Part shown: positions 32,236 to 41,314 of the stretch, in pieces
Layout: every line of letters begins with the position of its first letter
Position numbering within the stretch: position 1 is the stretch's first letter
NCBI RefSeq assembly: GCF_003260015.1
Contig: NZ_QCXS01000002.1
Coordinates: forward strand, 1,736,001-1,800,000
Reading direction: 5' to 3'
Length of the DNA: 64,000 nucleotides
Origin: Nakamurella deserti
GTDB taxonomy: Bacteria > Actinomycetota > Actinomycetes > Mycobacteriales > Nakamurellaceae
Position numbers and translations under genes: made by a program
Notes under the pieces: model-generated
Seen by the model: only the letters and a program-made list of their open reading frames with translations
Databases searched by the model: none
What the model was told of the DNA's origin: nothing

Positions 32236-32271
32236 AACGGCGCGGCCGGGTGGGTACCCGGCCGCGCCGTT
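32236..32271 (-). terminator. Terminator of the UPF0182 gene, perfect 16-bp stem
   Basis: aacggcgcggccgggt and its exact complement surround a 4-base loop, 15 bases past the UPF0182 stop. Confidence 0.8.
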
Positions 32272-32286
32272 TGTGATGTGTGGTCG

Positions 32287-35280
32287 TCAGCCCGTCGTCG
32301 TCGGGGCCGCCGTGGTCGCCTCGGTCGTCTCGGTGGCCTCGGTCGTCGGCGCGGACCCGTCCGGCGTGGTGCCCGCGCCCACCAGGTTGAGGTAGTTGCT
32401 CAGCGCGGTGTTCAACCGGTCCTGGGCGGCACCGACCTCGGCGAAGGACCCGCCGGTCTGCGCGGACTTCACCTCCTCGAGGGCCGACTGGACCTCGACC
32501 AGTGCCTGCTCGGCGTTGGCCGGCACCTGCGGCGTGGTCGAAGGCGCACCCGTCCCGTCGTCGGTGGTCGGCGGGACGGAGGTGCCGCCGCCGTCACCAC
32601 CGTCGCCGGGCACCGGCTCGACGGCGCTACCGGCCGCGTTCTCCAGCGCCGTCTCGATGCTGTTGCCCAGTCCCACCCGGGAGCCGTACCAGACCAGCAC
32701 CAGGTTGAGCTGGGGGTAGGACTGACCGCCGGCCGCCTGCGCCTGTGCGTACACGGGCTCGATGTACAGCAGCCCGTTGTCCAGCGGCAGGGTCAGCAGG
32801 TTGCCGAACCTGACGTTCTGCAGGCCGATCAGCGTGAGGTTCCGGGAGACGTCCTGGTTGTTGCGCAGCACCTGCTGCACCTGCACGGGACCCGGCGTGG
32901 TGGTCGCGCCCGGGAAGCGCAGCACGGTGATCTTGCCGTAGTTGCCCGGGTCCGACGAGGCCGAGATGTAGCCACCCATGAACTGCCGCTGGAACCCGGT
33001 GAGTGCGCTGGTCAACTGGAAGCTGGGCGTCTCCTCGCCGGGCAGGCTCAGCTGCAGGTAGTACGGCGGCTGCGCGGCGCTGGCCGCGGTGCCGTCCACC
33101 GTCGGGTCGTTGGGCACCTGCCAGAAGCCGGAGCTCTGGTAGAACTCGGTGCCGTCGCTGACCTGGTACTTCGCCAGCAGCGAGCGCTGCACCTCGAACA
33201 GGTCCTGCGGGTAGCGGAAGTGCGCCTTGAGGTCGTCGCTGGCCTGGTCGCCGGGGATGATGAGATCCGGGAACACGCCCTCCCACGCCTTGAGGATCGG
33301 ATCGGTGTCGTCGACGCCGTAGAGCTTCACCGTGCCGTCGTAGGCGTCCACGGTGGCCTTGACCGAGTTGCGGATGTAGCTGACCCGCTCGTCGACCTGG
33401 GCCGTCGCGCCCTGCGCGACCTGCGAGCTGTTCGTCGCGGTGTTGAGGCTGACGTTCTGCGCGTACGGGTAGTTCGCCGCGGTGGTGTAGCCGTCGACGA
33501 TCCACACGATGCGCCCGTCGACCACCGCCGGGTAGGGCTTGGTGTCGGTGGTCAGGAAGGGCGCCGCCTTCTCCACGCGCTCGACCGGGTCACGGTTGTA
33601 CATGATCTTCGACGCGCCGTTGAGCTCGGTGGAGAACAGGAAGTTGGGCTCGCCGTACTGGGTGGCGAAGACCAGGCGCTTGAACAGGTTGCCGACGTCG
33701 ACGCCGCCGGAGCCGGTGTAGGTGTAGCCGGGGCTGTCGGTGTCGTACTCCCGGCCGTCCTGACCGGGCTCGGCCCCGACGATCGAGTAGTCCGCGCCGA
33801 GCTGGCCGTAGTACACCCGGGTGAAGGGCTCCTGGACCGGGATCGGCCCCTGCCCCTTGTTGGCCAGGTCGGACACGGCGTACGTCGGGAAGCCGGTGCC
33901 CTGGGCACCGCCCTCGACCTGGGTGGAGGCACCGGACACCTGACTGGCGGGGGCGGCGACGAAACCGTCACCGTGGGTGTACACCAGGTGCTCGTTGATC
34001 CAGTTCTGCTGGTTCTCGGCGAGCTTGCTGATGTCGACCTCACGCACCGCCACGATGTAGTCCTCGGTCTCACCGTTGACGGTGTACCGGTCGACCGCGA
34101 GCTGGCTGGTGAAGCTGTAGAAGTTCTTGTTCTGCTGCTGCTGGATCCAGGTCGGCGAGAGCAGCGTCGGGTCCAGCAACCGGGCGTTGGGGACGCTGGC
34201 GTTGCTGGCCACCAGCGACGCCGGCGAACCGGTGTTCGGCGGGTTGTAGGGCACGTAGGTGACCTTGTCGTCGCCGATGCCGTACGCCGAGCGGGTGGCG
34301 GCGATGTTGCGCTCGATGTACTCCTTCTCCAGCGTGATGGCGTTCGGGGTGACCCGGACGCTCTGCAGGATGAGCGGCCAGGCGCCGCCGATGAGCACCC
34401 CGGACAGCACCAGCAGGGCCAGCGCGACGGCGGGCAGCTTGACCGAGCGCAGGAACGCACCGACGAAGAAGCCGACGGCACAGATGGCCGCGATGCACAT
34501 CAGGATCAGCTTGGCGGGCAGCACCGCGTTCACGTCGGTGTAGGAGGCTCCGGTGAACACCGTGCTGCGGTTGCTGAACAGCAGCGCGTACCGGTCGAAC
34601 CAGTACTGCACCGCCTTGACCAGCACGAACGCCCCGATCAGCAGGGACAGCTGCAGGCTCGCCGCAGAGGTGATCTTGCGGCCGGGGCCGGTCGTGCGGA
34701 TGCCGCCGTAGAGGTACTGGACGATGAGGACGACGAAGAACGCCACGGCGATGATGACGAACAGCCACCCCAGGACCAGCTCGTAGAGCGGCAGGTCGAA
34801 GACGTAGAAGCCGACGTCGTTGCCGAACTGGGCGTCCGTGGTACCGAAGCTGGTGCCGTTGAGCCACAGCTGGACGGTGTCCCAGTTGGCCTGCGCGGAC
34901 AGCCCGCAGACGACACCGACGATCGCGGAGATCCCGATGGTGATCAGCTTGGGCCGCCCGGAGATGGCGATCCGGTACGGCGCCAGCGGGTCGATCTCGT
35001 CGGTGGGCACGAAGACCGGCCGTGAGCGGTAGGCCAGCACGATCGCCCCGAACACGATCAGCCCCGCCAGCACCCCGGTGATGAGGAAGAGCACGATCCG
35101 GCTCAGCAGCTGGGTGGTGAAGACGGCCTGGAACCCGACCTCGGAGAACCACAGGTAGTCGACGTAGATACCGACGAAGTTGAACCAGAGCACGAACAGG
35201 ACGGCGATGCTGACCAGCGCGATGATCACGCGCCGCGACCGGCGGGACATCGACGGCAGGTTTATCGGGGGCCGCTGCAC
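32287..35280 (-). CDS. UPF0182 (COG1615) large membrane protein
   Basis: 997 residues. The N-terminal ~330 residues hold about seven membrane helices (for example RRVIIALVSIAVLFVLWFNF and KLITIGISAIVGVVCGL). A large extracytoplasmic domain follows, with conserved stretches such as GFVAAPASQVSG, EPNFLFSTELNGASKIMYNR, VWIVDGYTTAANYPYAQ and FRYPQDLFEVQRSLLAKYQ. The C-terminal 130 residues are Pro/Thr/Gly-rich with a coiled-coil-like NAEQALVEVQSALEEVKSAQ. This matches mycobacterial Rv3193c. The function is not known; the family is widespread in actinobacteria and cyanobacteria. It is divergent from the PPA1309 gene. Confidence 0.93.
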   Translation of the reverse strand: MQRPPINLPSMSRRSRRVIIALVSIAVLFVLWFNFVGIYVDYLWFSEVGFQAVFTTQLLSRIVLFLITGVLAGLIVFGAIVLAYRSRPVFVPTDEIDPLAPYRIAISGRPKLITIGISAIVGVVCGLSAQANWDTVQLWLNGTSFGTTDAQFGNDVGFYVFDLPLYELVLGWLFVIIAVAFFVVLIVQYLYGGIRTTGPGRKITSAASLQLSLLIGAFVLVKAVQYWFDRYALLFSNRSTVFTGASYTDVNAVLPAKLILMCIAAICAVGFFVGAFLRSVKLPAVALALLVLSGVLIGGAWPLILQSVRVTPNAITLEKEYIERNIAATRSAYGIGDDKVTYVPYNPPNTGSPASLVASNASVPNARLLDPTLLSPTWIQQQQNKNFYSFTSQLAVDRYTVNGETEDYIVAVREVDISKLAENQQNWINEHLVYTHGDGFVAAPASQVSGASTQVEGGAQGTGFPTYAVSDLANKGQGPIPVQEPFTRVYYGQLGADYSIVGAEPGQDGREYDTDSPGYTYTGSGGVDVGNLFKRLVFATQYGEPNFLFSTELNGASKIMYNRDPVERVEKAAPFLTTDTKPYPAVVDGRIVWIVDGYTTAANYPYAQNVSLNTATNSSQVAQGATAQVDERVSYIRNSVKATVDAYDGTVKLYGVDDTDPILKAWEGVFPDLIIPGDQASDDLKAHFRYPQDLFEVQRSLLAKYQVSDGTEFYQSSGFWQVPNDPTVDGTAASAAQPPYYLQLSLPGEETPSFQLTSALTGFQRQFMGGYISASSDPGNYGKITVLRFPGATTTPGPVQVQQVLRNNQDVSRNLTLIGLQNVRFGNLLTLPLDNGLLYIEPVYAQAQAAGGQSYPQLNLVLVWYGSRVGLGNSIETALENAAGSAVEPVPGDGGDGGGTSVPPTTDDGTGAPSTTPQVPANAEQALVEVQSALEEVKSAQTGGSFAEVGAAQDRLNTALSNYLNLVGAGTTPDGSAPTTEATETTEATTAAPTTTG

Positions 35281-35516
35281 AGGTGGCGCTCCAAATCTGG
35301 TTGGCGGACACGGGTGTCCATTGCTGACGGCCTGGGCCGGACGTCACCGGTACGGGTACTGCGGACGGACGCGCGCTCACGGTCCGTCCATTTCTGCTGA
35401 CGCTGACCTAACTGTAGAGAAGGTGGGGGTAGTTCCTGAGTCGGCGGTGAACGGCCGGACCGACACCGAAGCGTTACCGAGACCGGAGCGCAGCCGGATC
35501 GTGACACCATCCGGGG

Positions 35517-36059
35517 ATGACTTCCGTTCCGCCTCCCGGCCCCCCCGCCGCCCCCGCCTTCCTCGAGGACCCGTTCCTGGCCGTCGCCGTGTCCGAGGCG
35601 GAGGAGTTCGTGGGCACCGCGGGATGGGACCAGCAGCCGCAGCTGTTCGCGCTGGTGCGCACCGCCGAGCTCATCGCCACCCAGCCCGAGGTCGCCGGGC
35701 ACCTGGACCCGGGGGTCGTCTACACCCCGATCGCACAGGACCCGCTGCCGTCGGCGGGGCTGCCGGAGAAGTTGCAGCAGATCGCCTGGCCGCCGGCGGT
35801 GGCCGGCTGCGTGCTCGTCCAGGAGATTGTCGTGCTGCCGCCGTCCGCCCAGGACGCGCTGCCCGACGATCCCGCCGCGGCCGCCGCGGTGGCGGCGGTG
35901 CACCCGGAACGCACCGAGGCGCGGCTGGCCGTCGGGGTGCTGCGCGACGGTGGCGCCGCCTGCCTGATGCGGCTCCGCGGCGACGACGCGGACACGCCGC
36001 TGCGCGGCGCGGACCTCGCTCCCAACCTGGTGGAGGCCCTGCGGCTCACCTTCCAGTGA
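35517..36059 (+). CDS. PPA1309-family conserved protein
   Basis: 180 residues, soluble. A Pro-rich start leads to FLAVAVSEAEEFVGTAGWDQQPQLFALVRT, the hallmark of the actinobacterial PPA1309 family. Later segments are LQQIAWPPAVAGCVLVQEIV and APNLVEALRLTFQ at the end. No function is known. It sits between UPF0182 and the PDZ protease as in many actinomycetes, and its stop is only 9 bases from the convergent PDZ-protease stop. Confidence 0.85.
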   Translation: MTSVPPPGPPAAPAFLEDPFLAVAVSEAEEFVGTAGWDQQPQLFALVRTAELIATQPEVAGHLDPGVVYTPIAQDPLPSAGLPEKLQQIAWPPAVAGCVLVQEIVVLPPSAQDALPDDPAAAAAVAAVHPERTEARLAVGVLRDGGAACLMRLRGDDADTPLRGADLAPNLVEALRLTFQ

Positions 36060-36068
36060 GCCACCCGG

Positions 36069-37151
36069 TCAGCAACCGGTGGTGGGCCGGCCCCCGTTGA
36101 TCGCGTCCAGGGCCGACATCGCGTCGGCGAGGGTCGTCACCTTGACCAGCGTCAGGCCGTCGGGCACCCGGGTCAGCGCTTCCGGGCAGTTCTGCTCCGG
36201 CACCAGGAACACCGTGGCGCCGGCGTCGCGCGCGGCGATCAGCTTGAGCACGATGCCACCGATCGGGCCGACGGCGCCGTTCTCGTCGATGGTCCCGGTG
36301 CCGGCGATGAACCGGCCGCCGGCGAGGTCGCCGGGGGTGAGGCGGTCGATCAGTCCCAGGGTGAACATCAGGCCCGCCGACGGACCGCCGATGCCGGAGT
36401 CGGCCAGTGCGTTGGCGATGGTGAACGTCGCGACCGGACGCTGCACCGCGCCGATGCCGAGGAAGCCCTGCGGTCCGCTCTCCGCGTTGGCGGCCAGCGT
36501 GACCTGGGCGTCCACCCGGGTCACGGCGCCGTCCCCGGCGGCCCGGTCGACGGTGACCGTCACCACCTGTCCGGGGACCGTCGACTGCAGCAGGGCGCGC
36601 AGGCTGTCGAAGTCGGTGACCGGGGCGCCGTCGAGGGCCACGACCCGGTCCTGCGGGTCGAGCACCTCGGCGCTCGGCGAGCCCTCCGGGATGGTCCCGA
36701 CGTAGACCACCTCGGGGTAGTCCAGGTAGCGCAGGGCCGCCACCTCCGAGGCCGACTGCGACTCCTGGAAGTCCTTGGCGTTCTTGGCCTGCACCTGCTC
36801 GACCGTCTGGTTCGGCGGGAACTGCTCCTCACGGGGCACCAGGGTGAAGTTGCCCGTGGCCCACAGGCCGAGCGCGCCGAACAGCGTCATGCCGTCGGTG
36901 ACCGACACGGTCGTCATGTTCAGATGGCTGGCGGGCGGCTCGGGCTCGTCGGCGGCCGCCGGGATCCCGGTTCCGCTGAAGGTGAAAATCGGCGTGCCGT
37001 CGTAGGTCCCGAGGGTGTTGATGGTGCTGCCCGGGCCCAGCGCGACATAGGGGATCTTCACCGTCGCACCCAGCGTGACCAGCACCGTTGTCAGCAGCAG
37101 GCCCACCAGCAGAGCTTTTCCGCGCACCGTGAGCGCCTTGAACCACGACAT
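36069..37151 (-). CDS. PDZ-domain membrane serine protease, YlbL/Lon-C-like (S16 family)
   Basis: 360 residues. One N-terminal membrane anchor (ALLVGLLLTTVLVTLGATV) is followed by YVALGPGSTINTLG, a PDZ domain (GSPSAEVLDPQDRVVALDG) and a Lon-type protease domain. The Ser of the Ser-Lys dyad is in GIGGPSAGLMFTLGL, and the Lys is in GGIVLKLIAARDAGA. It acts outside the membrane. The ATG at 37151 lacks a strong ribosome site; longer frames are not supported. The mycobacterial equivalent is Rv3194c. It is divergent from the DUF2342 gene with a gap of 96 bases. Confidence 0.9.
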   Translation of the reverse strand: MSWFKALTVRGKALLVGLLLTTVLVTLGATVKIPYVALGPGSTINTLGTYDGTPIFTFSGTGIPAAADEPEPPASHLNMTTVSVTDGMTLFGALGLWATGNFTLVPREEQFPPNQTVEQVQAKNAKDFQESQSASEVAALRYLDYPEVVYVGTIPEGSPSAEVLDPQDRVVALDGAPVTDFDSLRALLQSTVPGQVVTVTVDRAAGDGAVTRVDAQVTLAANAESGPQGFLGIGAVQRPVATFTIANALADSGIGGPSAGLMFTLGLIDRLTPGDLAGGRFIAGTGTIDENGAVGPIGGIVLKLIAARDAGATVFLVPEQNCPEALTRVPDGLTLVKVTTLADAMSALDAINGGRPTTGC

Positions 37152-37247
37152 GACGACCCACACTAGGCGGCTGGGCGGTCCGTCCCGCACCCGATTGCCC
37201 GGGCGGAGGCGCGTCGCGGCGGTGTCCCGGTCGGTACCGTTGTCGGC

Positions 37248-38606
37248 ATGACTCAACCGCCGTTCGGATTCGGATTCGGCTTGCCGAGCGAAGACCCCTC
37301 TGACAGGTCCGGGCGAGGTGAGGGTGTGCCCGGGATGCCGGGTGGCTTCGACATGAACCAGCTGGGCGCGATGCTCTCCCAGCTCGGGGCCATGATGTCG
37401 TCGGCCACCCCGTCCACCGGGCCGGTGAACTACGACCTCGCCCGCAAGCTCGCCGTCCAGCAGCTGGGGTCCAGCCACCCGGTGGCCGGCGTCGACATCA
37501 CCAAGGTGCGTGACGCCGTGGCGCTGGCCGAGGTCTGGACCGAGGGCGCCACCGCGTTCCCGGCCGCCTCCCGGACGGTCACCGCGTGGACCCCGCGGGA
37601 GTGGGTCGAGCAGACCATGCCCGCGTGGGAGAAGCTGGTCGCCCCCATCGCCGACCGGATGGGCGGCGCGCTCGTCGAGACCCTGCCCGAGGAGATGCGC
37701 GCGCAGGCGGGTCCGATGCTGGGCATGCTCAGCCAGATGGGCGGAATGGCCTTCGGGTCCCAGCTCGGTGCCGCGCTGTCCCAGCTCGCCGGCGAGGTGC
37801 TCACCTCGACCGACATCGGACTGCCCCTGGCGCCGACCGGCACCGCCGCGCTGATGCCCCGCGCGGTCGCCGAGTTCGGCACCAGCCTGGGCCTCGAGGA
37901 GGACCAGGTCCGGCTGTTCCTGGCCGCCCGTGAGGTCGCCCACCTGCGGCTCTACCACGGGGTGCCGTGGCTGGCCGACAAGGTCGTCGCGCTGGTGGCC
38001 GACTACGCCGCGCACATCACCGTCGACATGTCCGCCGCCGAGGAGCTGGCGTCCTCGTTCGATCCGAGCGACATGGCCGCCCTGCAGCAGCAGCTCGCGC
38101 AGGGCATGGTGGCGCCCGAGCCCACCCCCGCCCAGCAGGCGATCGCCCAGCGGCTGGAGACGCTGCTGGCGCTGGTGGAGGGCTGGGTGGACACCGTCGT
38201 CGGCGCCGCCATCGGCGACCGGCTGCCGGGCGGCAGCGCCCTGAGTGAGACGCTGCGTCGCCGCCGCGCCACCGGCGGACCTGCGGAGCAGACCTTCGCC
38301 GCCCTGATCGGGATCGAACTGCGCCCGCGCAAGCTGCGGGCCGCCGCCGGGCTCTGGCGTGACCTCGGCGAGTCCCGTGGCGTCGACGGCCGGGACTCGC
38401 TGTGGTCGGACTACGACCTGCTGCCCACCTCGACCGACCTCGACCGCCCGGACGAGTTCGTCGCCCGGGACAAGCAGTTCAACGAGCTGCTGGCCGGCCT
38501 CGGTGTCGACGACCTGTCGGCCGCCGACTTCGAGGACCTGCCGACGACCCCCGACTCCGACACCGACAGCGGCATCGACGGTCCGGACGGGCCCGCCAGG
38601 TCCTGA
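37248..38606 (+). CDS. Zinc-dependent metalloprotease-like protein (DUF2342, Rv3195-like)
   Basis: 452 residues. The N-terminus is Gly/Phe/Met-rich (GFGFGLP, QLGAMLSQLGAMMSS). The central zincin-like motif is AAREVAHLRLYHGVPWL, where the family normally has RExxHxRLxHxVPWL, with a distal Glu in ALVEGWVD. The family is placed in the zincin fold, but its substrates are unknown. The C-terminus is acidic (DLSAADFEDLPTTPDSDTDS). It keeps the mycobacterial order PDZ protease - DUF2342 - E1-like, but here two extra genes follow before the E1-like one. Confidence 0.88.
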   Translation: MTQPPFGFGFGLPSEDPSDRSGRGEGVPGMPGGFDMNQLGAMLSQLGAMMSSATPSTGPVNYDLARKLAVQQLGSSHPVAGVDITKVRDAVALAEVWTEGATAFPAASRTVTAWTPREWVEQTMPAWEKLVAPIADRMGGALVETLPEEMRAQAGPMLGMLSQMGGMAFGSQLGAALSQLAGEVLTSTDIGLPLAPTGTAALMPRAVAEFGTSLGLEEDQVRLFLAAREVAHLRLYHGVPWLADKVVALVADYAAHITVDMSAAEELASSFDPSDMAALQQQLAQGMVAPEPTPAQQAIAQRLETLLALVEGWVDTVVGAAIGDRLPGGSALSETLRRRRATGGPAEQTFAALIGIELRPRKLRAAAGLWRDLGESRGVDGRDSLWSDYDLLPTSTDLDRPDEFVARDKQFNELLAGLGVDDLSAADFEDLPTTPDSDTDSGIDGPDGPARS

Positions 38607-38615
38607 CCCCGCACG

Positions 38616-38655
38616 CCACCGGCCACCCTCCCCTCACGGGGACGGTGGCCGGTGG
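38616..38655. terminator. Hairpin terminator between convergent genes
   Basis: The 12-base arm ccaccggccacc and its complement enclose a shorter inner ccc/ggg stem in the gap between DUF2342 and the aldo-keto reductase. Confidence 0.75.
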
Positions 38656-38675
38656 TGTGTCGCGCCCGCGATCGT

Positions 38676-39701
38676 TCAGGCGGAGCTGGACTGCTCCCAC
38701 AGGTTGATGCCGACGTCGGAGGCGTGCTCGTCGATGGCGGTCAGCTCGTCCGCGGTGAAGTCCAGCCGCCGGACCGCGGCGAGGTTGTCCTCCAGCTGCT
38801 GCACCGACGAGGCGCCGATCAGGGCCGAGGTGATCCGCTCGTCGCGCAGCACCCAGGACAACGCAAGCTGGGCCAGCGACTGCCCGCGGCCGTCCGCGAT
38901 CTCGTGGAGCGCCCGGATCCGGGCGAGCACGTCGTCGGTGATCAGGTCGGTGGACAGCGATCCCGGCCGACTCGCGCGGGATCCCTCCGGGACGCCGTCG
39001 AGGTAGCGGGTGGTGAGCAGCCCCTGGCCGAGCGGGGAGAACGCGATGCACCCGACTCCCAGCTCGCCGAGGGTGTCGACCAGATCGGGCTCGATCCACC
39101 GGTTGAACATCGAGTAGGACGGCTGGTGGATCAGCAGCGGCGTGCCGAGGTCGGCCAGGATGGCGGCGGCCTGCCGGGTGCGCTCCGGGGAGTAGGACGA
39201 GATGCCGGCGTAGAGCGCCCGGCCGGACACCACCGCGGTGTGCAGTGCGCCCATCGTCTCCTCGAGCGGCGTCTCCGGGTCGAAGCGGTGCGAGTAGAAG
39301 ATGTCGACGTAGTCCAGGCCCATCCGGTCCAACGACTGGTCGAGGCTGGCGAGCAGGTACTTGCGCGAACCCCAGTTGCCGTACGGACCCGGCCACATGT
39401 CGTAGCCGGCCTTGCTGGAGATCACCAGCTCGTCGCGGTAGGGCCGGAAGTCGTCGGCGAAGTGCCGGCCGAAGTTGGTCTCGGCGCTGCCGTACGGCGG
39501 GCCGTAGTTGTTGGCCAGGTCGAAGTGGGTCACACCCAGGTCGAAGGCGCGGCGCAGGATCTGCTTCTGGGTCTCGAAGGGGTTGACGTCCCCGAAGTTC
39601 TGCCAGAGTCCGAGGGAGACGGCCGGCAGGTGCAGGCCGCTCCTCCCCGTGCGGCGGTAGGGCATCGGTGTGTAGCGGTCGTCCGCGGCGATGTAGGTCA
39701 C
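38676..39701 (-). CDS. Aldo-keto reductase, YghZ/Kv-beta-like (AKR14-type)
   Basis: 341 residues, TIM-barrel NADPH-dependent aldehyde reductase. It aligns along its full length with E. coli YghZ: SLGLWQNFGDVNPFE, THFDLANNYGPPYGSAE (catalytic Asp and Tyr), SSKAGYDMWPGPYGNWGSRK (catalytic Lys), DIFYSHRFDPETPLEETMGAL (active-site His) and ALIGASSVQQLEDNL. Start: the GTG at 39701 matches YghZ's N-terminus; a GTG at 39707 is equally possible. E. coli YghZ reduces methylglyoxal and L-glyceraldehyde 3-phosphate, and the same is inferred here. It is not part of this block in mycobacteria. Confidence 0.92.
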   Translation of the reverse strand: MTYIAADDRYTPMPYRRTGRSGLHLPAVSLGLWQNFGDVNPFETQKQILRRAFDLGVTHFDLANNYGPPYGSAETNFGRHFADDFRPYRDELVISSKAGYDMWPGPYGNWGSRKYLLASLDQSLDRMGLDYVDIFYSHRFDPETPLEETMGALHTAVVSGRALYAGISSYSPERTRQAAAILADLGTPLLIHQPSYSMFNRWIEPDLVDTLGELGVGCIAFSPLGQGLLTTRYLDGVPEGSRASRPGSLSTDLITDDVLARIRALHEIADGRGQSLAQLALSWVLRDERITSALIGASSVQQLEDNLAAVRRLDFTADELTAIDEHASDVGINLWEQSSSA

Positions 39702-39885
39702 CGACACAGTGTGGTGCACGGCACCGACGGCATCCGTCCGGGAGGTCGACCGGCGCCATCCCACCGTCCGACGGCGATCGGTTGCAGCGCCCCACCCGAC
39801 GCGGCCGACCGGCGGGTTCAGCGCGATCACGCACGCAGGGCGGTAGCGTGACCTCGATCCCGACCCGGAACGAGAGGTGGACACC

Positions 39886-40035
39886 ATGGCTGAGACCTAC
39901 AACGGCTACTGCGTGAAGTGCAAGGAGAAGCGCGACTTCGACGGCGAGGTGGCCGAGACCAACGGTCGCCGGATGGCCAAGGGCACCTGCCCGGTGTGCG
40001 GTACCAAGATGAACCGGATCCTCGGCAAGGCCTGA
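39886..40035 (+). CDS. DUF5679-type 49-residue zinc-ribbon protein
   Basis: 49 residues: MAETYNGYCVKCKEKRDF, a basic middle segment, then GTCPVCGTKMNRILGKA. Two CxxC pairs form a small zinc ribbon, probably nucleic-acid or protein binding. ATG 39886 has agagg 8 bases upstream. It reads on the plus strand divergently from the aldo-keto reductase. The family is common in actinobacteria and has no known role. Confidence 0.85.
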   Translation: MAETYNGYCVKCKEKRDFDGEVAETNGRRMAKGTCPVCGTKMNRILGKA

Positions 40036-40131
40036 TCCGCCGGTCGATCCGGTCGGGGTGTCCCTGGGGGTTTGTGGACAACCCGGCCTCTGGTCCGGTC
40101 CCCTCTGCGATGGTTCGCCCGGGGGGATCGG

Positions 40132-41274
40132 ATGACCATCATCGACAACAGTGCACGACAGCCCGGGACGACCGGAGCGGGCGTGGCGCACACCGCCCGT
40201 CGCCCGCCGCCGCAGAGCACGAGGCCGCGGCCCGGAACGGTGGGCGAGCGGATCGTCCTGGCGCCGGGGCTGCGGGTCGTCGAACGTGACGACCGCACCC
40301 TGCAGATCGGTGTGGAACCGCCCCGCCGGGTCCTGGTGCGGCACCCGCCACCGGGGGCGGCCGAGGTCTTCGGCCTGATGGCGCAGGGGGTGCCGTTGGC
40401 GGCGGCCGTCCGGCGGACGTCGATCGGCCGCAACTCCGCCGCCGACACCTGGGACCGCTTGACCGACGCGCTGCTCGCCGACGGCTTCCTGGTGCGGACC
40501 GGCGAGGCGCGGCCCGTCACGGCGGCGCCCGCCACCGCTCCGGCCGACGCGGTCGCCGTGGTCGTGGGTGCCGGGCGCGTCGCCACCTCGGTCGCCGCCC
40601 TGCTGGCCGCTGCCGGCACCGGGCACGTCCACCTCGATCCGGACCGCGCCCTGCGCGCCGGCGATGCGACGCCTGCCGGTGCGGCCCGCACCGATCTCGA
40701 GGCCGCCACCTCGGTCCTGGCCTTCGATCCCCTCCGCCGGCGCGACGAGCGGTACTCCGGCCGGCCGCGACCGGCCGGACCGGCCGACCGGACCGCGCTC
40801 GCCGGGATGCTGCGGCGGGTCGCCCCCGGGGTGGCCGTCCACCGACCCTCCGGTTTCGTCCGGCCGGACATCGTCGTCCTGGCCACCGACGGCCCACCGC
40901 CCCCGGATCTCACGCGACGTTTGATGACCGACGGACAACCGCACCTCGTGATCGGCGCCGGCGAGGAACACGCCGTCGTGGGACCGCTGGTGCTGCCCGG
41001 ACGGTCGTCGTGCCTGCACTGCCACGACCTGCACCGGCGCGACGCCGACGCCGGCTGGCCCCAGGTGCAGCTGGCGTTGCGCCGCTCCTGGCCGGTGCCG
41101 CCCGCGGTGCTGGCGACCACGGCCGCCGCGATCGCGACCGAGCAGGTGCTCCACCACCTCACCGGCGGTCGGCCGGCCACGGTCGACGGCACCCTGGAAT
41201 CCCGCCTCGGCGACTGGCGGGTCCGGCGGCGCAGCTGGCGGGCGCATCCGTCGTGTTTCTGCCGTCCGGGGTGA
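40132..41274 (+). CDS. E1/ThiF-like zinc protein, orphan member of the TOMM cyclodehydratase group (Rv3196-like)
   Basis: 380 residues. The region before residue ~130 resembles the leader-binding winged-helix part of TOMM E1-like proteins (PGAAEVFGLMAQGVPLAAAVRR). A Rossmann-like segment follows (VAVVVGAGRVATSVAALLAAAG), then GAGEEHAVVGPLVLPGRSSCLHCHDLHRRDAD, where CxxC begins the zinc site; HPSCFCRPG at the C-terminus completes it. The ATP-binding Arg/Asp residues of active ThiF/MoeB enzymes are not obvious. No YcaO or RiPP precursor is nearby. By synteny it equals Rv3196, between DUF2342 and an ABC1 kinase. The function is unknown. Start: ATG 40132, with ggggggat upstream; an in-frame ATG at 40072 is the alternative. 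Confidence 0.7.
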   Translation: MTIIDNSARQPGTTGAGVAHTARRPPPQSTRPRPGTVGERIVLAPGLRVVERDDRTLQIGVEPPRRVLVRHPPPGAAEVFGLMAQGVPLAAAVRRTSIGRNSAADTWDRLTDALLADGFLVRTGEARPVTAAPATAPADAVAVVVGAGRVATSVAALLAAAGTGHVHLDPDRALRAGDATPAGAARTDLEAATSVLAFDPLRRRDERYSGRPRPAGPADRTALAGMLRRVAPGVAVHRPSGFVRPDIVVLATDGPPPPDLTRRLMTDGQPHLVIGAGEEHAVVGPLVLPGRSSCLHCHDLHRRDADAGWPQVQLALRRSWPVPPAVLATTAAAIATEQVLHHLTGGRPATVDGTLESRLGDWRVRRRSWRAHPSCFCRPG

Positions 41275-41314
41275 CGGCTACCCCGCCGGCGGCCGCGACT
41301 GGGACAATGGTGGG

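Noticed and set aside
32101-35025. 974-residue open frame on the plus strand
   Set aside because: It is the shadow of the UPF0182 gene and even begins inside the tRNA. It has no family features.
37152-38015. N-terminal extension of the PDZ protease
   Set aside because: The extra sequence is antisense to DUF2342. The membrane anchor right after ATG 37151 is the expected N-terminus.
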